Shown: in pieces, positions 36,982 through 45,240 of the stretch
Layout: each line of letters starts with the position of its first letter
Numbering within the stretch: the first letter of the stretch is position 1
Origin: Alphaproteobacteria bacterium
Lineage (GTDB): Bacteria; Pseudomonadota; Alphaproteobacteria; Puniceispirillales; Puniceispirillaceae
Direction of reading: 5' to 3'
Assembly: GCA_009920665.1 (NCBI GenBank)
Contig: RFZL01000002.1
Span: 1 to 64,000 of the forward strand
DNA length: 64,000 bases
Made by a program: the position numbers and the translations under genes
The notes under the pieces: generated by a model
The model's database searches: none
Told to the model about the DNA's origin: nothing
The model's input: only the letters and a program-made list of their open reading frames with translations

Positions 36982-37881
36982 TCAGCTCTCGGTCACGTCA
37001 AAACCGCCTTTCGGCAAAAGTTCGATCCTGCCCTCGGCGATGGCACCGGCATAGGCGGCGGTGCGCGCGAATCCCCCGAACGGATAATAGTGGAAATGCC
37101 GGATCAGGCAGTCCTTGTCGGCCGCCATACCCTCGGCAAGCCCGGCAATCAGCAGATGCGGCGACTGCACCGTCATCAGCTTGGCGACATTCCTGGCCTG
37201 TTTGGCGATAAAGCGCATCGACGGGCCGATGCCGGAAATCTGCGCAAAGCGGAACAGCGTCTTGATGGTGGCCGGCCCGGGAATGCCGATGCGGATCGGC
37301 AGCCGGTTGCCGGCCGCGCGGGCACGCCTCTCCCAGTCGAGAACGATATCGGCCTCAAAACAGAATTGCGTCTCGATATAGAGATCGAGGCCATCCCGCG
37401 CCGCCAGCGCATTCTTCGACGCAAGCGCTTCGGCAACGGCATCATCGGAAATATCGGGACTGCCTTCCGGATGGCCGGCCACGCCGATCTGGCGGATGCC
37501 ATGTTTCTGGATCAGCCCGGTTTCGAGAACCTGCATCGTTGCCGTGAAATTTCCAACCGGATCATCGACACCGCCGCCGATGCACAGCACCTCCTCGACG
37601 CCGCAACGCGTCGTGAAGGCCGCCAGGAGTTCGTCAAGCTGGTCAGCATTCTGCAGCGAGCGTGCCGCCAGATGCGGCACCGGCCGCATCCCGTCATTAT
37701 GCAGCCTCTCGGCAACCGCAATGGTGTCGCGCGGGTCGCTCCCCGGCAGGAACGTCACATTGACGGTCGTGCCCGGCGCCAGACAGTCACGAAAGCTCTC
37801 GATCTTTGTCGCCCCGGTCGGGGTGACCTCGATCGACCAGTCGGTTGCGGCGCTGCGGATAGTCTCGATGCTTGCGGTCAT
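36982..37881 (-). CDS. MetF-like methylenetetrahydrofolate reductase
   Basis: A 299-residue TIM-barrel flavoprotein of the MTHFR family. SIEVTPTGATKIESF (about 16-30) carries the Glu expected at the active site, and VAGHPEGSPD and QFCFEADIVLDW are MTHFR landmarks. In this operon it would most usefully oxidise methyl-THF, made by the adjacent methyltransferase, to methylene-THF, rather than serve methionine synthesis. It is 137 bases after the 'virulence factor' gene and 28 before the methyltransferase. No symbol is given because a separate biosynthetic metF may exist elsewhere. Confidence 0.87.
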   Translation of the reverse strand: MTASIETIRSAATDWSIEVTPTGATKIESFRDCLAPGTTVNVTFLPGSDPRDTIAVAERLHNDGMRPVPHLAARSLQNADQLDELLAAFTTRCGVEEVLCIGGGVDDPVGNFTATMQVLETGLIQKHGIRQIGVAGHPEGSPDISDDAVAEALASKNALAARDGLDLYIETQFCFEADIVLDWERRARAAGNRLPIRIGIPGPATIKTLFRFAQISGIGPSMRFIAKQARNVAKLMTVQSPHLLIAGLAEGMAADKDCLIRHFHYYPFGGFARTAAYAGAIAEGRIELLPKGGFDVTES

Positions 37882-38018
37882 TGCGGTTTCAACCTCGCCG
37901 GCGACATCATCGCCTTACCTTGTCCAATGGGCGGCAGCATGGCGATTTCGCCAGCCACAGGATGGCTTGCCGACGCCCCACTCTCTTCCGGATGCGACAT
38001 GCGACATCCGGCACGTCC

Positions 38019-38333
38019 TCAGGCAGGCTCCACACCGCCATTTTCGACCAGCATCTTGACCCGCTCGGCCGGATAATCGGCCTCCAGCGCGGCCGCCCGC
38101 GCCGCCGCCTCGGCCTCGAGATCATCGCCGCACTCGACCGGTTCACCGCGCCGCCATTCGGCAAGGTAATCATCTGTCGAATCGGCCCCGTCGCGCATCG
38201 CCGCCGCATCGATGGCAATGGCAAAGCGGCGATGAAGTTCAATCTTCGCCTGCTCACGCTTGCGGCCACGCCCCCGCTCGGCGATCACCTGGGCCGGAAT
38301 GTCCCGCCAATAAAGGGTAATCAGCTGTGCCAC
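38019..38333 (-). CDS. 'Virulence factor' family protein of unknown function
   Basis: A 104-residue cytoplasmic protein beginning AQLITLYWRDIPAQVI, the start of the small family named Virulence_fact in domain collections. DYLAEWRRG (about 55-63) is another conserved block. The name has no functional support here. It starts with GTG at 38333, two bases after the DUF1638 stop, with AAGGGAG upstream. Its fixed place in a corrinoid methyl-transfer operon suggests an accessory role there. No catalytic motif, signal peptide or membrane segment is visible. Confidence 0.78.
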   Translation of the reverse strand: MAQLITLYWRDIPAQVIAERGRGRKREQAKIELHRRFAIAIDAAAMRDGADSTDDYLAEWRRGEPVECGDDLEAEAAARAAALEADYPAERVKMLVENGGVEPA

Positions 38334-38335
38334 AT

Positions 38336-38956
38336 TCAGTCTCCCTTAGTGCCAGCCGCGACAAGGTCGGTCACCCAGGGGGTGAACCGGCCAAATCCGG
38401 CAAATCGATATTGATAGGCAAGACCCAGCTCGTCAGCCGCCGCCCTCGCCTTGCGCCGCAGCTCCGCATCCTCGGTCTGCGCGATATACAGAACCCGGGT
38501 GTAATTGCCGAAATACAGATCGCGAAGCTGTGGATGCCGCCGCAGACCCATGCCCTGCATGATGATACGCTCGAAATGACGGACCATGTAATCGGTGAGG
38601 AAGAAGGTGCCGAGCTCGCGCTCCATCTCGTCATCAAAATCAGGCTGCTGGAGATACATCTCGTAGCAATGCGGGCCCGGGATCCGCGGCACATCCTCCG
38701 CCTCGAGGAAGGCGTCAATCTCGCCGCCGGTGCCGCAATCACCGTAAACCACGGCCACGCGCCGGCCCTGACGACGAAGCGAGGCCACCTTGCGGCGCAG
38801 GCCCGGCACGATCCGTTCGGGATGATTATGCCATGAGGCAGGCAGGCAGGTCAGATCAACCCACCCGTCGGGGAACTGCGCGGTGATGGCCAGGAGTTCG
38901 CGCGCCAGCGCACCGCAGGCAATCAGCGTCAGGCCGGGCTCCGGCACCGCCGCCAT
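38336..38956 (-). CDS. DUF1638 family protein
   Basis: A 206-residue protein of uncharacterised family DUF1638. Conserved-looking cysteines and histidines occur at IACGALARE (Cys14), YGDCGTGG (Cys74) and PGPHCYEMY (His96, Cys97), which could bind a metal or the corrinoid. The ATG at 38956 is 7 bases after the corrinoid protein stop; the longer frame from 39073 lies inside that gene and is rejected. Homologues are often found near corrinoid methyltransferases (general knowledge), but no function is established. Confidence 0.82.
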   Translation of the reverse strand: MAAVPEPGLTLIACGALARELLAITAQFPDGWVDLTCLPASWHNHPERIVPGLRRKVASLRRQGRRVAVVYGDCGTGGEIDAFLEAEDVPRIPGPHCYEMYLQQPDFDDEMERELGTFFLTDYMVRHFERIIMQGMGLRRHPQLRDLYFGNYTRVLYIAQTEDAELRRKARAAADELGLAYQYRFAGFGRFTPWVTDLVAAGTKGD

Positions 38957-38963
38957 GCCGCGT

Positions 38964-39668
38964 TCAGCCGGCAGCAGCTTCTTTGCCACGCTTTGCCGCC
39001 ACCATCTCCTTGGCTGTTTCAACAGCCACAGCGGCGTCACGGCAATAGGCATCGGCGCCGACCGAATCGGCAAAGGCCTCGTTCAGCGGCGCGCCACCGA
39101 CAAGAACGATATAGTCATCGCGAATGCCCTTCTCGACCATGGCGTCGATCACAACCTTCATATAGGGCATGGTGGTCGTCAGCAGCGCCGACATGCCGAG
39201 AATGTCGGGCTTGTGCTCTTCCAGCGCCTCAAGATAATTCTCGACCGGATTGTTGATGCCGATATCGACAACGTCGAATCCGGCGCCCTCGAGCATCATC
39301 GAGACAAGGTTCTTGCCGATATCATGGATGTCGCCCTTGACGGTGCCGATGACCATCGAGCCGACCTTCGGCGCGCCAGTTTCGGCCAGCAGCGGCCGCA
39401 GGATCGTCATGCCGGCCTTCATCGCATTGGCCGCCATCAGAACCTCGGGAACGAACAGGATGCCATCGCGGAAATCGATGCCGACAATGGTCATGCCCTC
39501 GACAAGCGCCTTCGTCAGGACATCATAGGGGGTCCAGCCACGTTCCAGAAGGATCTGGACGCCTTCACGGATCTCGTCCTGAAGGCCGTCATAGAGATCG
39601 TCATGCATCTGCTGGACAAGTTCGTCATCATCCAGTTCGGCCAGGATGATTTCATCATCGTCGGACAT
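38964..39668 (-). CDS. Corrinoid protein (MttC/MtgC type, methyl carrier)
   Basis: A 234-residue methyl-carrier protein. An N-terminal helical cap domain (to about residue 95) precedes a B12-binding Rossmann domain with the DxHxxG signature in KGDIHDIGKNLV, whose His is the lower cobalt ligand. The later MSALLTTTMPYMK and LVGGAPLN segments fit the family. The first 35 residues are extremely acidic (15 Asp/Glu). The ATG at 39668 has GGGAG 7 bases upstream. It is the first gene of the operon ending with the RamA-like protein and the expected partner of the MttB homologue at 8279-9757, 29 kb away. Confidence 0.92.
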   Translation of the reverse strand: MSDDDEIILAELDDDELVQQMHDDLYDGLQDEIREGVQILLERGWTPYDVLTKALVEGMTIVGIDFRDGILFVPEVLMAANAMKAGMTILRPLLAETGAPKVGSMVIGTVKGDIHDIGKNLVSMMLEGAGFDVVDIGINNPVENYLEALEEHKPDILGMSALLTTTMPYMKVVIDAMVEKGIRDDYIVLVGGAPLNEAFADSVGADAYCRDAAVAVETAKEMVAAKRGKEAAAG

Positions 39669-39811
39669 GTCACCACTCCCTGATCGTGGCGGCGCCTGTA
39701 GCGCCTTATTCGATTCCACCATTGCGACAAGCAGCCACCTGACTGTGGGGCAAGCGCGACCGAATCTGTTACGTTAACGACAATGCTGCCGGAATATAGC
39801 CAGTATGGGCT

Positions 39812-40426
39812 TTATTCCTCGATCTGGTGCCTCGTCATGATCGGCACGCTGATCACGGTGAACACTAGCGAAATGGCTGTTATCCCGAAGACTTTGAAGG
39901 TCACCCAGTCATCGGTGCTCATCGTTCGCCAGGCAATCTCGTTGGCCAGCGCGGTGGTCAGGAACATCGCCACCCAGAGCCAGCTGATGGCCCGCCAGCC
40001 GGTATCCGACATGCGAAGCTGTGTGCCCATGATGGCGCCAAGCGGGTTGCGGCCGATCAAACGGCCGCCAGCGATGACCGCCGCCAACAGACAGGTCAGC
40101 ACCGTCGGCTTGATCTTGATGAACAGGTCATTGTCGAAATAGACCGAAAGCCCACCAAAGAAAGCCACGGCGATACAGCCGACAAGGGCCATCATCGACA
40201 CCCGGCGCTCCAGCATCCAGCCCACCGCGAGCGTTACCACCGTCGTGCCGACAAGCACCTTTACCGCCAGCATGAAGTCAGCGGTCATGTAATTGACGGC
40301 AAAAAACACCACCAGCGGCCCGAGATCGAGCAGCAACTTGCGTCCCGGACGTTCGGCAGGCGCGCCTTCGGATTGCGCGGCCGGATTGGCAGGATCATTC
40401 TGGTCAGGAACTACCGGGTCACTCAC
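39812..40426 (-). CDS. Inner-membrane-spanning protein IspZ/YciB
   Basis: A 204-residue membrane protein with about five to six hydrophobic segments, from the septation protein A (YciB/IspZ) family. The LLLDLGPLVVFFAVNY block (about 31-46), KPTVLTCLLAAVI and the G...L.WRA..WLW segment fit the family. An acidic/Pro-rich N-terminus of about 28 residues precedes the first helix. The role in cell envelope or septation is by homology. It ends 143 bases before the corrinoid operon start on the same strand. Confidence 0.88.
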   Translation of the reverse strand: MSDPVVPDQNDPANPAAQSEGAPAERPGRKLLLDLGPLVVFFAVNYMTADFMLAVKVLVGTTVVTLAVGWMLERRVSMMALVGCIAVAFFGGLSVYFDNDLFIKIKPTVLTCLLAAVIAGGRLIGRNPLGAIMGTQLRMSDTGWRAISWLWVAMFLTTALANEIAWRTMSTDDWVTFKVFGITAISLVFTVISVPIMTRHQIEE

Positions 40427-40468
40427 GTCATTGTCTCCGCATCTGTCAGATTATGGGCGTCTCGGGGC

Positions 40469-41488
40469 TCATGCGGCAAGGCCGGTCGCCATCGCCTCGC
40501 AGGCGGCGGCAACCTCCCGGATCAGCGTCCCGCCATCGCGGCGGGCGCGCGCCTCCTCGCCAAGATGGCGGCGCCACAGGCGGGCCCCGCGCTGGCCATG
40601 ATAGAGGCCGAGCATATGTCGCGTTACGGCATGTAACGGCACCCCTTCAGCAACCTGGCTGTCGGCATAATCCGCCATCCTGTGGGCAACCTCCACCCGC
40701 GCGGGTACGGAACCACCATCCATGGCGGCAAGAAGTTCGGCCAGGATCATCGGCGTGCGATAGGCCGCGCGGCCAAGCATGACACCGGCAAAACGCGACC
40801 GTTCCCGCAGCGCATCATCCACGCTGTCGAGGCCACCATTGAGAATGATATCGAGATCGCGCCGCCGTTCGGCTAGCCGCGCCGCGCGGTCGTAATCCAG
40901 CGGGGGGATATCACGATTTTCCTTCGGGCTAAGGCCGCTCAGCCAGGCCTTGCGGGCATGAAGATAGACCACCCTCACCCCGGCACCGGCCACTGCGTCG
41001 ATGAAATCATCGAGACCGGCTTCCGGGTCCATGTCATCGATCCCGATCCGGCATTTCACCGTCACCGGCAGGTCGGTGGCGGCCATCATCGCCGCCATGC
41101 AGTCGGCCACAAGTGTCGGTTCAGCCATCAGACAGGCACCAAAACGGCCGGATTGCACACGATCCGAGGGGCAGCCGACATTCAGGTTGATCTCGGCATA
41201 GCCATAATCCGCGGCGAGGCGGGTCGCCTCGGCAAGCCGCGCCGGATCACTGCCACCAAGCTGCAAGGCAACGCAGACACCTGCCCCGACATCCTGCGGC
41301 GCCTGCGCCAGCAGCCGGTCGCGGTCCCCATGGATCACCGCATCGGCGGTCACCATCTCGGTGAACAGCAGCGCGCCGGGCGCGATATGGCGGTGGAAAT
41401 GCCGGCAATGCCGGTCCGTCCAGTCCATCATCGGTGCCACGCACAGCCGCCGGCCCGGCACCGGGATTTTTGGTGTATCAGACGTCAT
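40469..41488 (-). CDS. dusA: tRNA dihydrouridine synthase A
   Basis: A 339-residue FMN enzyme that reduces uridine in the tRNA D-loop. The N-terminal VAPMMDWTDRHCR (18-30) and the NLNVGCPSDRVQSGRFGACLM segment, with the catalytic Cys, are DusA signatures, along with KCRIGID and LHARKAWLSGLSPKENR. The ATG at 41488 is set by AAGGG just upstream and by homology; the long frame from 41815 is an unrelated shadow of DUF1491. It is 42 bases upstream of ispZ. Confidence 0.92.
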   Translation of the reverse strand: MTSDTPKIPVPGRRLCVAPMMDWTDRHCRHFHRHIAPGALLFTEMVTADAVIHGDRDRLLAQAPQDVGAGVCVALQLGGSDPARLAEATRLAADYGYAEINLNVGCPSDRVQSGRFGACLMAEPTLVADCMAAMMAATDLPVTVKCRIGIDDMDPEAGLDDFIDAVAGAGVRVVYLHARKAWLSGLSPKENRDIPPLDYDRAARLAERRRDLDIILNGGLDSVDDALRERSRFAGVMLGRAAYRTPMILAELLAAMDGGSVPARVEVAHRMADYADSQVAEGVPLHAVTRHMLGLYHGQRGARLWRRHLGEEARARRDGGTLIREVAAACEAMATGLAA

Positions 41489-41546
41489 TCTGCCCTTATA
41501 CATCATGTGGCGAGATATATCACATGCCGGTGCAGCGCCACCACGG

Positions 41547-41888
41547 CTAGAGAAACTCAAAGGGGTTGCGCGCCCGCGCGTCCTGAATCGCCAGAACCCA
41601 GGCATCCGGGTCGATCTCCATCTCTCGCTGCAACCTCGTTTCCACCACCTCGCCACTGGCCCAGCCATCATGCCCGGGCCCTGCGACCACCGGCCGCCAG
41701 CCATAGCTGCCGTCAAACTCGAGCACCCGTGCCAGCAGGCGATGCCGACCACCAAGATCATCGATATGGACAAGGATCGCGCCGGCCTCGGCATTACCGC
41801 GCCGCAGCACCACACAGTCGATCAGCTCGCCACTGGCGATGCGCAGGGCGGCCCCGACCAGCATCTCGGTCTTCATCCGTGCCATCAT
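41547..41888 (-). CDS. DUF1491 family protein
   Basis: A 113-residue protein matching the small DUF1491 family of alphaproteobacteria: IDCVVLRRGNAEAGAILVHI (seen near 23-42) and the C-terminal EIDPDAWVLAIQDARARNPFEFL are the conserved parts. No function is known. It follows the SDHAF4 homologue by 15 bases and precedes dusA by 58, on the same strand. The start could be any of three closely spaced ATGs (41888, 41885, 41876). Confidence 0.75.
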   Translation of the reverse strand: MMARMKTEMLVGAALRIASGELIDCVVLRRGNAEAGAILVHIDDLGGRHRLLARVLEFDGSYGWRPVVAGPGHDGWASGEVVETRLQREMEIDPDAWVLAIQDARARNPFEFL

Positions 41889-41903
41889 GGCCCTGTCAGC
41901 ATA

Positions 41904-42125
41904 CTAGAAATCGCTGCAACGACCTTTCTGTTCCCAGTCGCCATAGCGCGTTGGCTCGGGCCCCTTTGGCCCGTTTATTTCGGCCGGTGTCATTTCGGCC
42001 GGTGTCATTTCAGCCGGTGTCATTTTGGCCGGTGTCATTTTGGCCGGCGCATCCGAAGAAGGCGCGGCTGGTTGCGACGTGGATTCATCCGCCCCGATAT
42101 GGGTGTCTGTCTTGTCAGTGTCCAT
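41904..42125 (-). CDS. SDHAF4 (DUF1674) succinate dehydrogenase assembly factor homologue
   Basis: A 73-residue protein whose last 24 residues (GPKGPEPTRYGDWEQKGRCSDF core) match the DUF1674/SDHAF4 signature. In mitochondria and alphaproteobacteria this factor helps flavinated SdhA assemble into complex II. The N-terminal half is unlike the family: a run of Met-Thr-Pro-Ala-Glu/Lys repeats made by a 15-bp tandem DNA repeat. It is divergent from rsmB with almost no spacer, as often in alphaproteobacteria. Confidence 0.85.
   Translation of the reverse strand: MDTDKTDTHIGADESTSQPAAPSSDAPAKMTPAKMTPAEMTPAEMTPAEINGPKGPEPTRYGDWEQKGRCSDF
41981..42040. repeat. 15-bp tandem repeat in SDHAF4 homologue
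   Basis: Four near-perfect copies of cggccggtgtcattt (units at 41981, 41996, 42011 and 42026) plus partial flanking copies encode the MTPAE/MTPAK pentapeptide on the minus strand. Confidence 0.9.
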
Positions 42126-42135
42126 GAAAATCTAT

Positions 42136-43497
42136 ATGCCCCGTGACATGTGTAAAAACAAGTCGAGCCACCCGGCCACGTCATCTTCATCTCGCAAACA
42201 ATCCCGCCAGCCGGCCAAGAGCGGCCTTGTCAGCCGCCTTGCTGCCTTCAACGCGCTGAAGGATGTGTCCGGTGGCCGGCATCTCGATGAGGCGATGCGG
42301 CATGCCGGCGATCTGGCACAGCGCGACCGCGGTTTCGTCCGCCTTCTCGTCACGACAGTCCTTCGCCGTCATGGGCAGATCGACCGGATCCTCGGCGACA
42401 TCATGACAGAACGCCCGGCCGGGCGCACCCGCGACGCCATCGAGATATTGCGCCTTGGCGCGGCACAGCTGCTGTTTCTTGAGACCGGCGCCCATGCCGC
42501 TGTCGACAGCACCGTTGATCTGATGCGCGCCGCCGGCTTCCACCGCATGACCGGGCTGGCCAATGCGGTAATGCGCCGACTGTCGCGCGACGGGGCGGCA
42601 ATGCTTGCGGCGACCGATCCGCAAGACAATCTGCCGGACTGGATCCGACAGAACTGGACCCACCACTGGGGAGATGAGCGGACACGCCGGACCATGGAAC
42701 TTGCGATGATGCCACCACCGCTGGACATCACACCGGCGCGCGATCCCGCCGGCTGGGCGGCGCGCCTTGACGGTGTTCTGGTCGATGACCAGACGATCCG
42801 CCGTGATTTCGACGGTGACCCGACAAAGCTTGAAGGGTTCGAGGATGGTGCCTGGTGGGTTCAGGATGCCGCCGCCGCCCTGCCGGCGCGGCTGTTCGGC
42901 GATCTTGCCGGGCGGCGCGTGATTGATCTGTGCGCGGCCCCGGGCGGCAAGACAGCACAGCTGATCGCCGCCGGCGCGCATGTAACCGCCATTGACACAT
43001 CCGAACGCCGCCTCGGGATCCTGCGACGAAACCTGCAGCGCCTTGGCATGTCGGCAGAGCTTGTAAAGATCGATGGACGACGCTATCGACCCGAAACGGC
43101 AGTCGACGCGGTGCTGATCGACGCCCCCTGTTCGGCCACCGGAACGCTGCGCCGCCGACCCGATGTGCCGCACCATCGCTCACCCGCCGACATTGAAACG
43201 CTGGCGAAAACGCAAGGTGAACTCCTTGCCGCCGCCGCCGAATGGCTGGCACCGGGCGGTTGCCTTATTTACGCCACCTGCTCGCTACAGCATGAAGAAG
43301 GAGAAGCCATCATCGACGCGTTTCTGCGCCGGCCGGGCAACCGGTTGACCATCGATCCTGTCACAGTGGCGGACGCCGGATTGTTCGCAGCAGCACTGAC
43401 CGACGCCGGAACGCTCCGGATCGTGCCGGCCGATTTCATGTCTCTTGGCGGCGTTGACGGATTCTACATCGCGCGCCTGAAATCAGGTCATGGCTGA
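42136..43497 (+). CDS. rsmB: 16S rRNA m5C967 methyltransferase RsmB
   Basis: A protein of about 453 residues with an N-terminal NusB-like RNA-binding domain (RLAAFNALKDV to about residue 150) and a C-terminal SAM domain. DLCAAPGGKTAQL is motif I; the two catalytic cysteines lie in DAPCSATGTLRRRPD and YATCSLQ. It methylates C967 of 16S rRNA. The exact start is uncertain: ATGs at 42124, 42136 and 42148 all lack a good ribosome-binding site, and the SDHAF4 gene starts on the other strand at 42125. The heparinase gene follows by 36 bases. Confidence 0.92.
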   Translation: MPRDMCKNKSSHPATSSSSRKQSRQPAKSGLVSRLAAFNALKDVSGGRHLDEAMRHAGDLAQRDRGFVRLLVTTVLRRHGQIDRILGDIMTERPAGRTRDAIEILRLGAAQLLFLETGAHAAVDSTVDLMRAAGFHRMTGLANAVMRRLSRDGAAMLAATDPQDNLPDWIRQNWTHHWGDERTRRTMELAMMPPPLDITPARDPAGWAARLDGVLVDDQTIRRDFDGDPTKLEGFEDGAWWVQDAAAALPARLFGDLAGRRVIDLCAAPGGKTAQLIAAGAHVTAIDTSERRLGILRRNLQRLGMSAELVKIDGRRYRPETAVDAVLIDAPCSATGTLRRRPDVPHHRSPADIETLAKTQGELLAAAAEWLAPGGCLIYATCSLQHEEGEAIIDAFLRRPGNRLTIDPVTVADAGLFAAALTDAGTLRIVPADFMSLGGVDGFYIARLKSGHG

Positions 43498-43533
43498 GAT
43501 TTTTGTGATGAGCAAAGGGCTGGAAGGTAGTTG

Positions 43534-45147
43534 ATGGCGGGGCGTGAGGACGGTCAATCAGCGGCGATCCTGCCCATGCGGCTGTCGGGTCTTGAAAAGC
43601 TGTTTCGCCAGAGCGGATTGTTCCGGTGGCAGTTGCGCGGTGCACCGCGAAGCCAGATGCGCGCCGGCCTGCAGGACCCGTGGCGCGGCGATCCACAGGC
43701 TGGCACCCGGGTGGTGGCCGGGCAGATCGTGCCAACCCGGGACAATGAGGAGGACGCGCGATTTACCTGGCTGTGCGACCTTCGCGCCGAGGGCGGTGAT
43801 ACCGCCCGGATCAAGGCGCGGGAACTGATCGCCCGCTGGATATCGGACAATCAGGACTGGCGGCTCCCCGCCTGGCGGCCTGACATCATGGGACACAGGC
43901 TGGCGCGGCTGGCGCTGAATTTCGGCTGGTACGGCGTTTCGGCGGATGAGGAATTCCAGCGTTTGCTTGCCGGGTCCGTCGAGATGCAAATTCGCTGCCT
44001 TGCCATTGACTGGCGACGGATGCGCAGCCTCGACGACCAGATCGGGGCGTTGCGCGGTCTGGCGCTTGCCGAGGCCGCGATGGGTGCCGATGCCGCGCGG
44101 CTTGATGCGCTGCTGGATATTCTGATGCCGAAACTCAGCGCCGTTATCCTTCCCGATGGCGGTCATGTCAGCCGCATGCCGGACCGGCATGTCCTGATGT
44201 TGCGCCTGCTTGTCGAAATTCGCATGGCGACAAGCCTTGCCGGGGCCGACGGGGCCACACTCGCCGACATGATCGAGAGGATGGGCGGGCTTGTCCGGAT
44301 GTGGCGGCATGGCGACGGGCGTCTGGCCCATTTCAACGGCGCGGGCGGATTGCGGGCCGATCTTGTCGAAGAGACCCTTGCGCGATCCGCAACCCGCAAC
44401 AAGACCATGCAGCAGGCCCCCTATAGCGGGTTCCTGCGGATCGGCAGCGGCCGCACCGTGGTGATCATGGATGCCGGCGCACCTGTCAGCTTCGCCGACG
44501 GCACCGTCACCGGCCTTGGCACACTCGGCTTCGAGATGAGCGTTGGCCCGACCCAGCTGATCGTCAATTCGGGCCAGATGATGCGTGATCCGACCCTGCG
44601 CCGGGTTATGTGCTCGACGGCGGCGCATTCGACGGTCGGCCTCGACAACCAGAATTCATCACGGCTTCAGGACGACCGCATTGCCGCGGTATCGGGTGTC
44701 GAGGTGGGAGAGGCAGAGGTTGGCGAGACGCAGGCAGGCCTTCTTGCCGTCGCCTCGCATGACGGTTTCGAGACGTCGCACGGCATTCTGCATCGCCGCA
44801 AACTGTATCTGCGGACCGGCGGGGCCAATCTTCGCGGCGCGGACACGCTTGAATATACCGGCGCGCCGGGTGAGATCCCGAACCTCGCTTTTGTCCGCTT
44901 TCATCTTCACCCGCGGGTCACCGCGGCACCGCTTGCCAACGGCACGGTGCTGATGAAAATACGTGGCAGCCGGGTGGGGTGGACCTTCAAGGCATCGGGC
45001 GGGGCTGTCGAGGTCGAAAATTCGGTCTATTTCGAGGATGGTCTGCGCCAGGCAAGCCAGCAGATCGTTGTCAAGGCGGTGGTCAGCGACATCCGCACCA
45101 CCGGCTCGCACGAGATCAAATGGGCCTTCACACGAAGCTCGCAGTAA
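43534..45147 (+). CDS. Heparinase II/III family protein
   Basis: A 537-residue protein with an N-terminal alpha-helical toroid (to about residue 290) and a C-terminal beta-sheet heparinase II/III domain with ...CSTAAHSTVGLDNQNSS near the middle and HDGFETSHGILHRRKLYL later, a typical pattern of the family. No signal peptide is visible, so a polysaccharide lyase role outside the cell is doubtful; alphaproteobacteria conserve it between rsmB and purH, and its substrate is unknown. The ATG at 43534 (with GGAAGGT upstream) is preferred to a TTG three bases earlier. Confidence 0.82.
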   Translation: MAGREDGQSAAILPMRLSGLEKLFRQSGLFRWQLRGAPRSQMRAGLQDPWRGDPQAGTRVVAGQIVPTRDNEEDARFTWLCDLRAEGGDTARIKARELIARWISDNQDWRLPAWRPDIMGHRLARLALNFGWYGVSADEEFQRLLAGSVEMQIRCLAIDWRRMRSLDDQIGALRGLALAEAAMGADAARLDALLDILMPKLSAVILPDGGHVSRMPDRHVLMLRLLVEIRMATSLAGADGATLADMIERMGGLVRMWRHGDGRLAHFNGAGGLRADLVEETLARSATRNKTMQQAPYSGFLRIGSGRTVVIMDAGAPVSFADGTVTGLGTLGFEMSVGPTQLIVNSGQMMRDPTLRRVMCSTAAHSTVGLDNQNSSRLQDDRIAAVSGVEVGEAEVGETQAGLLAVASHDGFETSHGILHRRKLYLRTGGANLRGADTLEYTGAPGEIPNLAFVRFHLHPRVTAAPLANGTVLMKIRGSRVGWTFKASGGAVEVENSVYFEDGLRQASQQIVVKAVVSDIRTTGSHEIKWAFTRSSQ

Positions 45148-45240
45148 ATTTATCGTCATGGCGCCGCTTCGCATTGCCATCGACGTAAGCCTTTGCCATA
45201 AGGCAGGCGAGATTTCAGCAGCCACCGGAGCCACCGCAGC

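Noticed and set aside
34128-38076. Plus-strand frames of 1027 and 407 codons over the corrinoid operon
   Set aside because: They run antisense to RamA-like, methyltransferase and MetF-like genes, each with strong family motifs.
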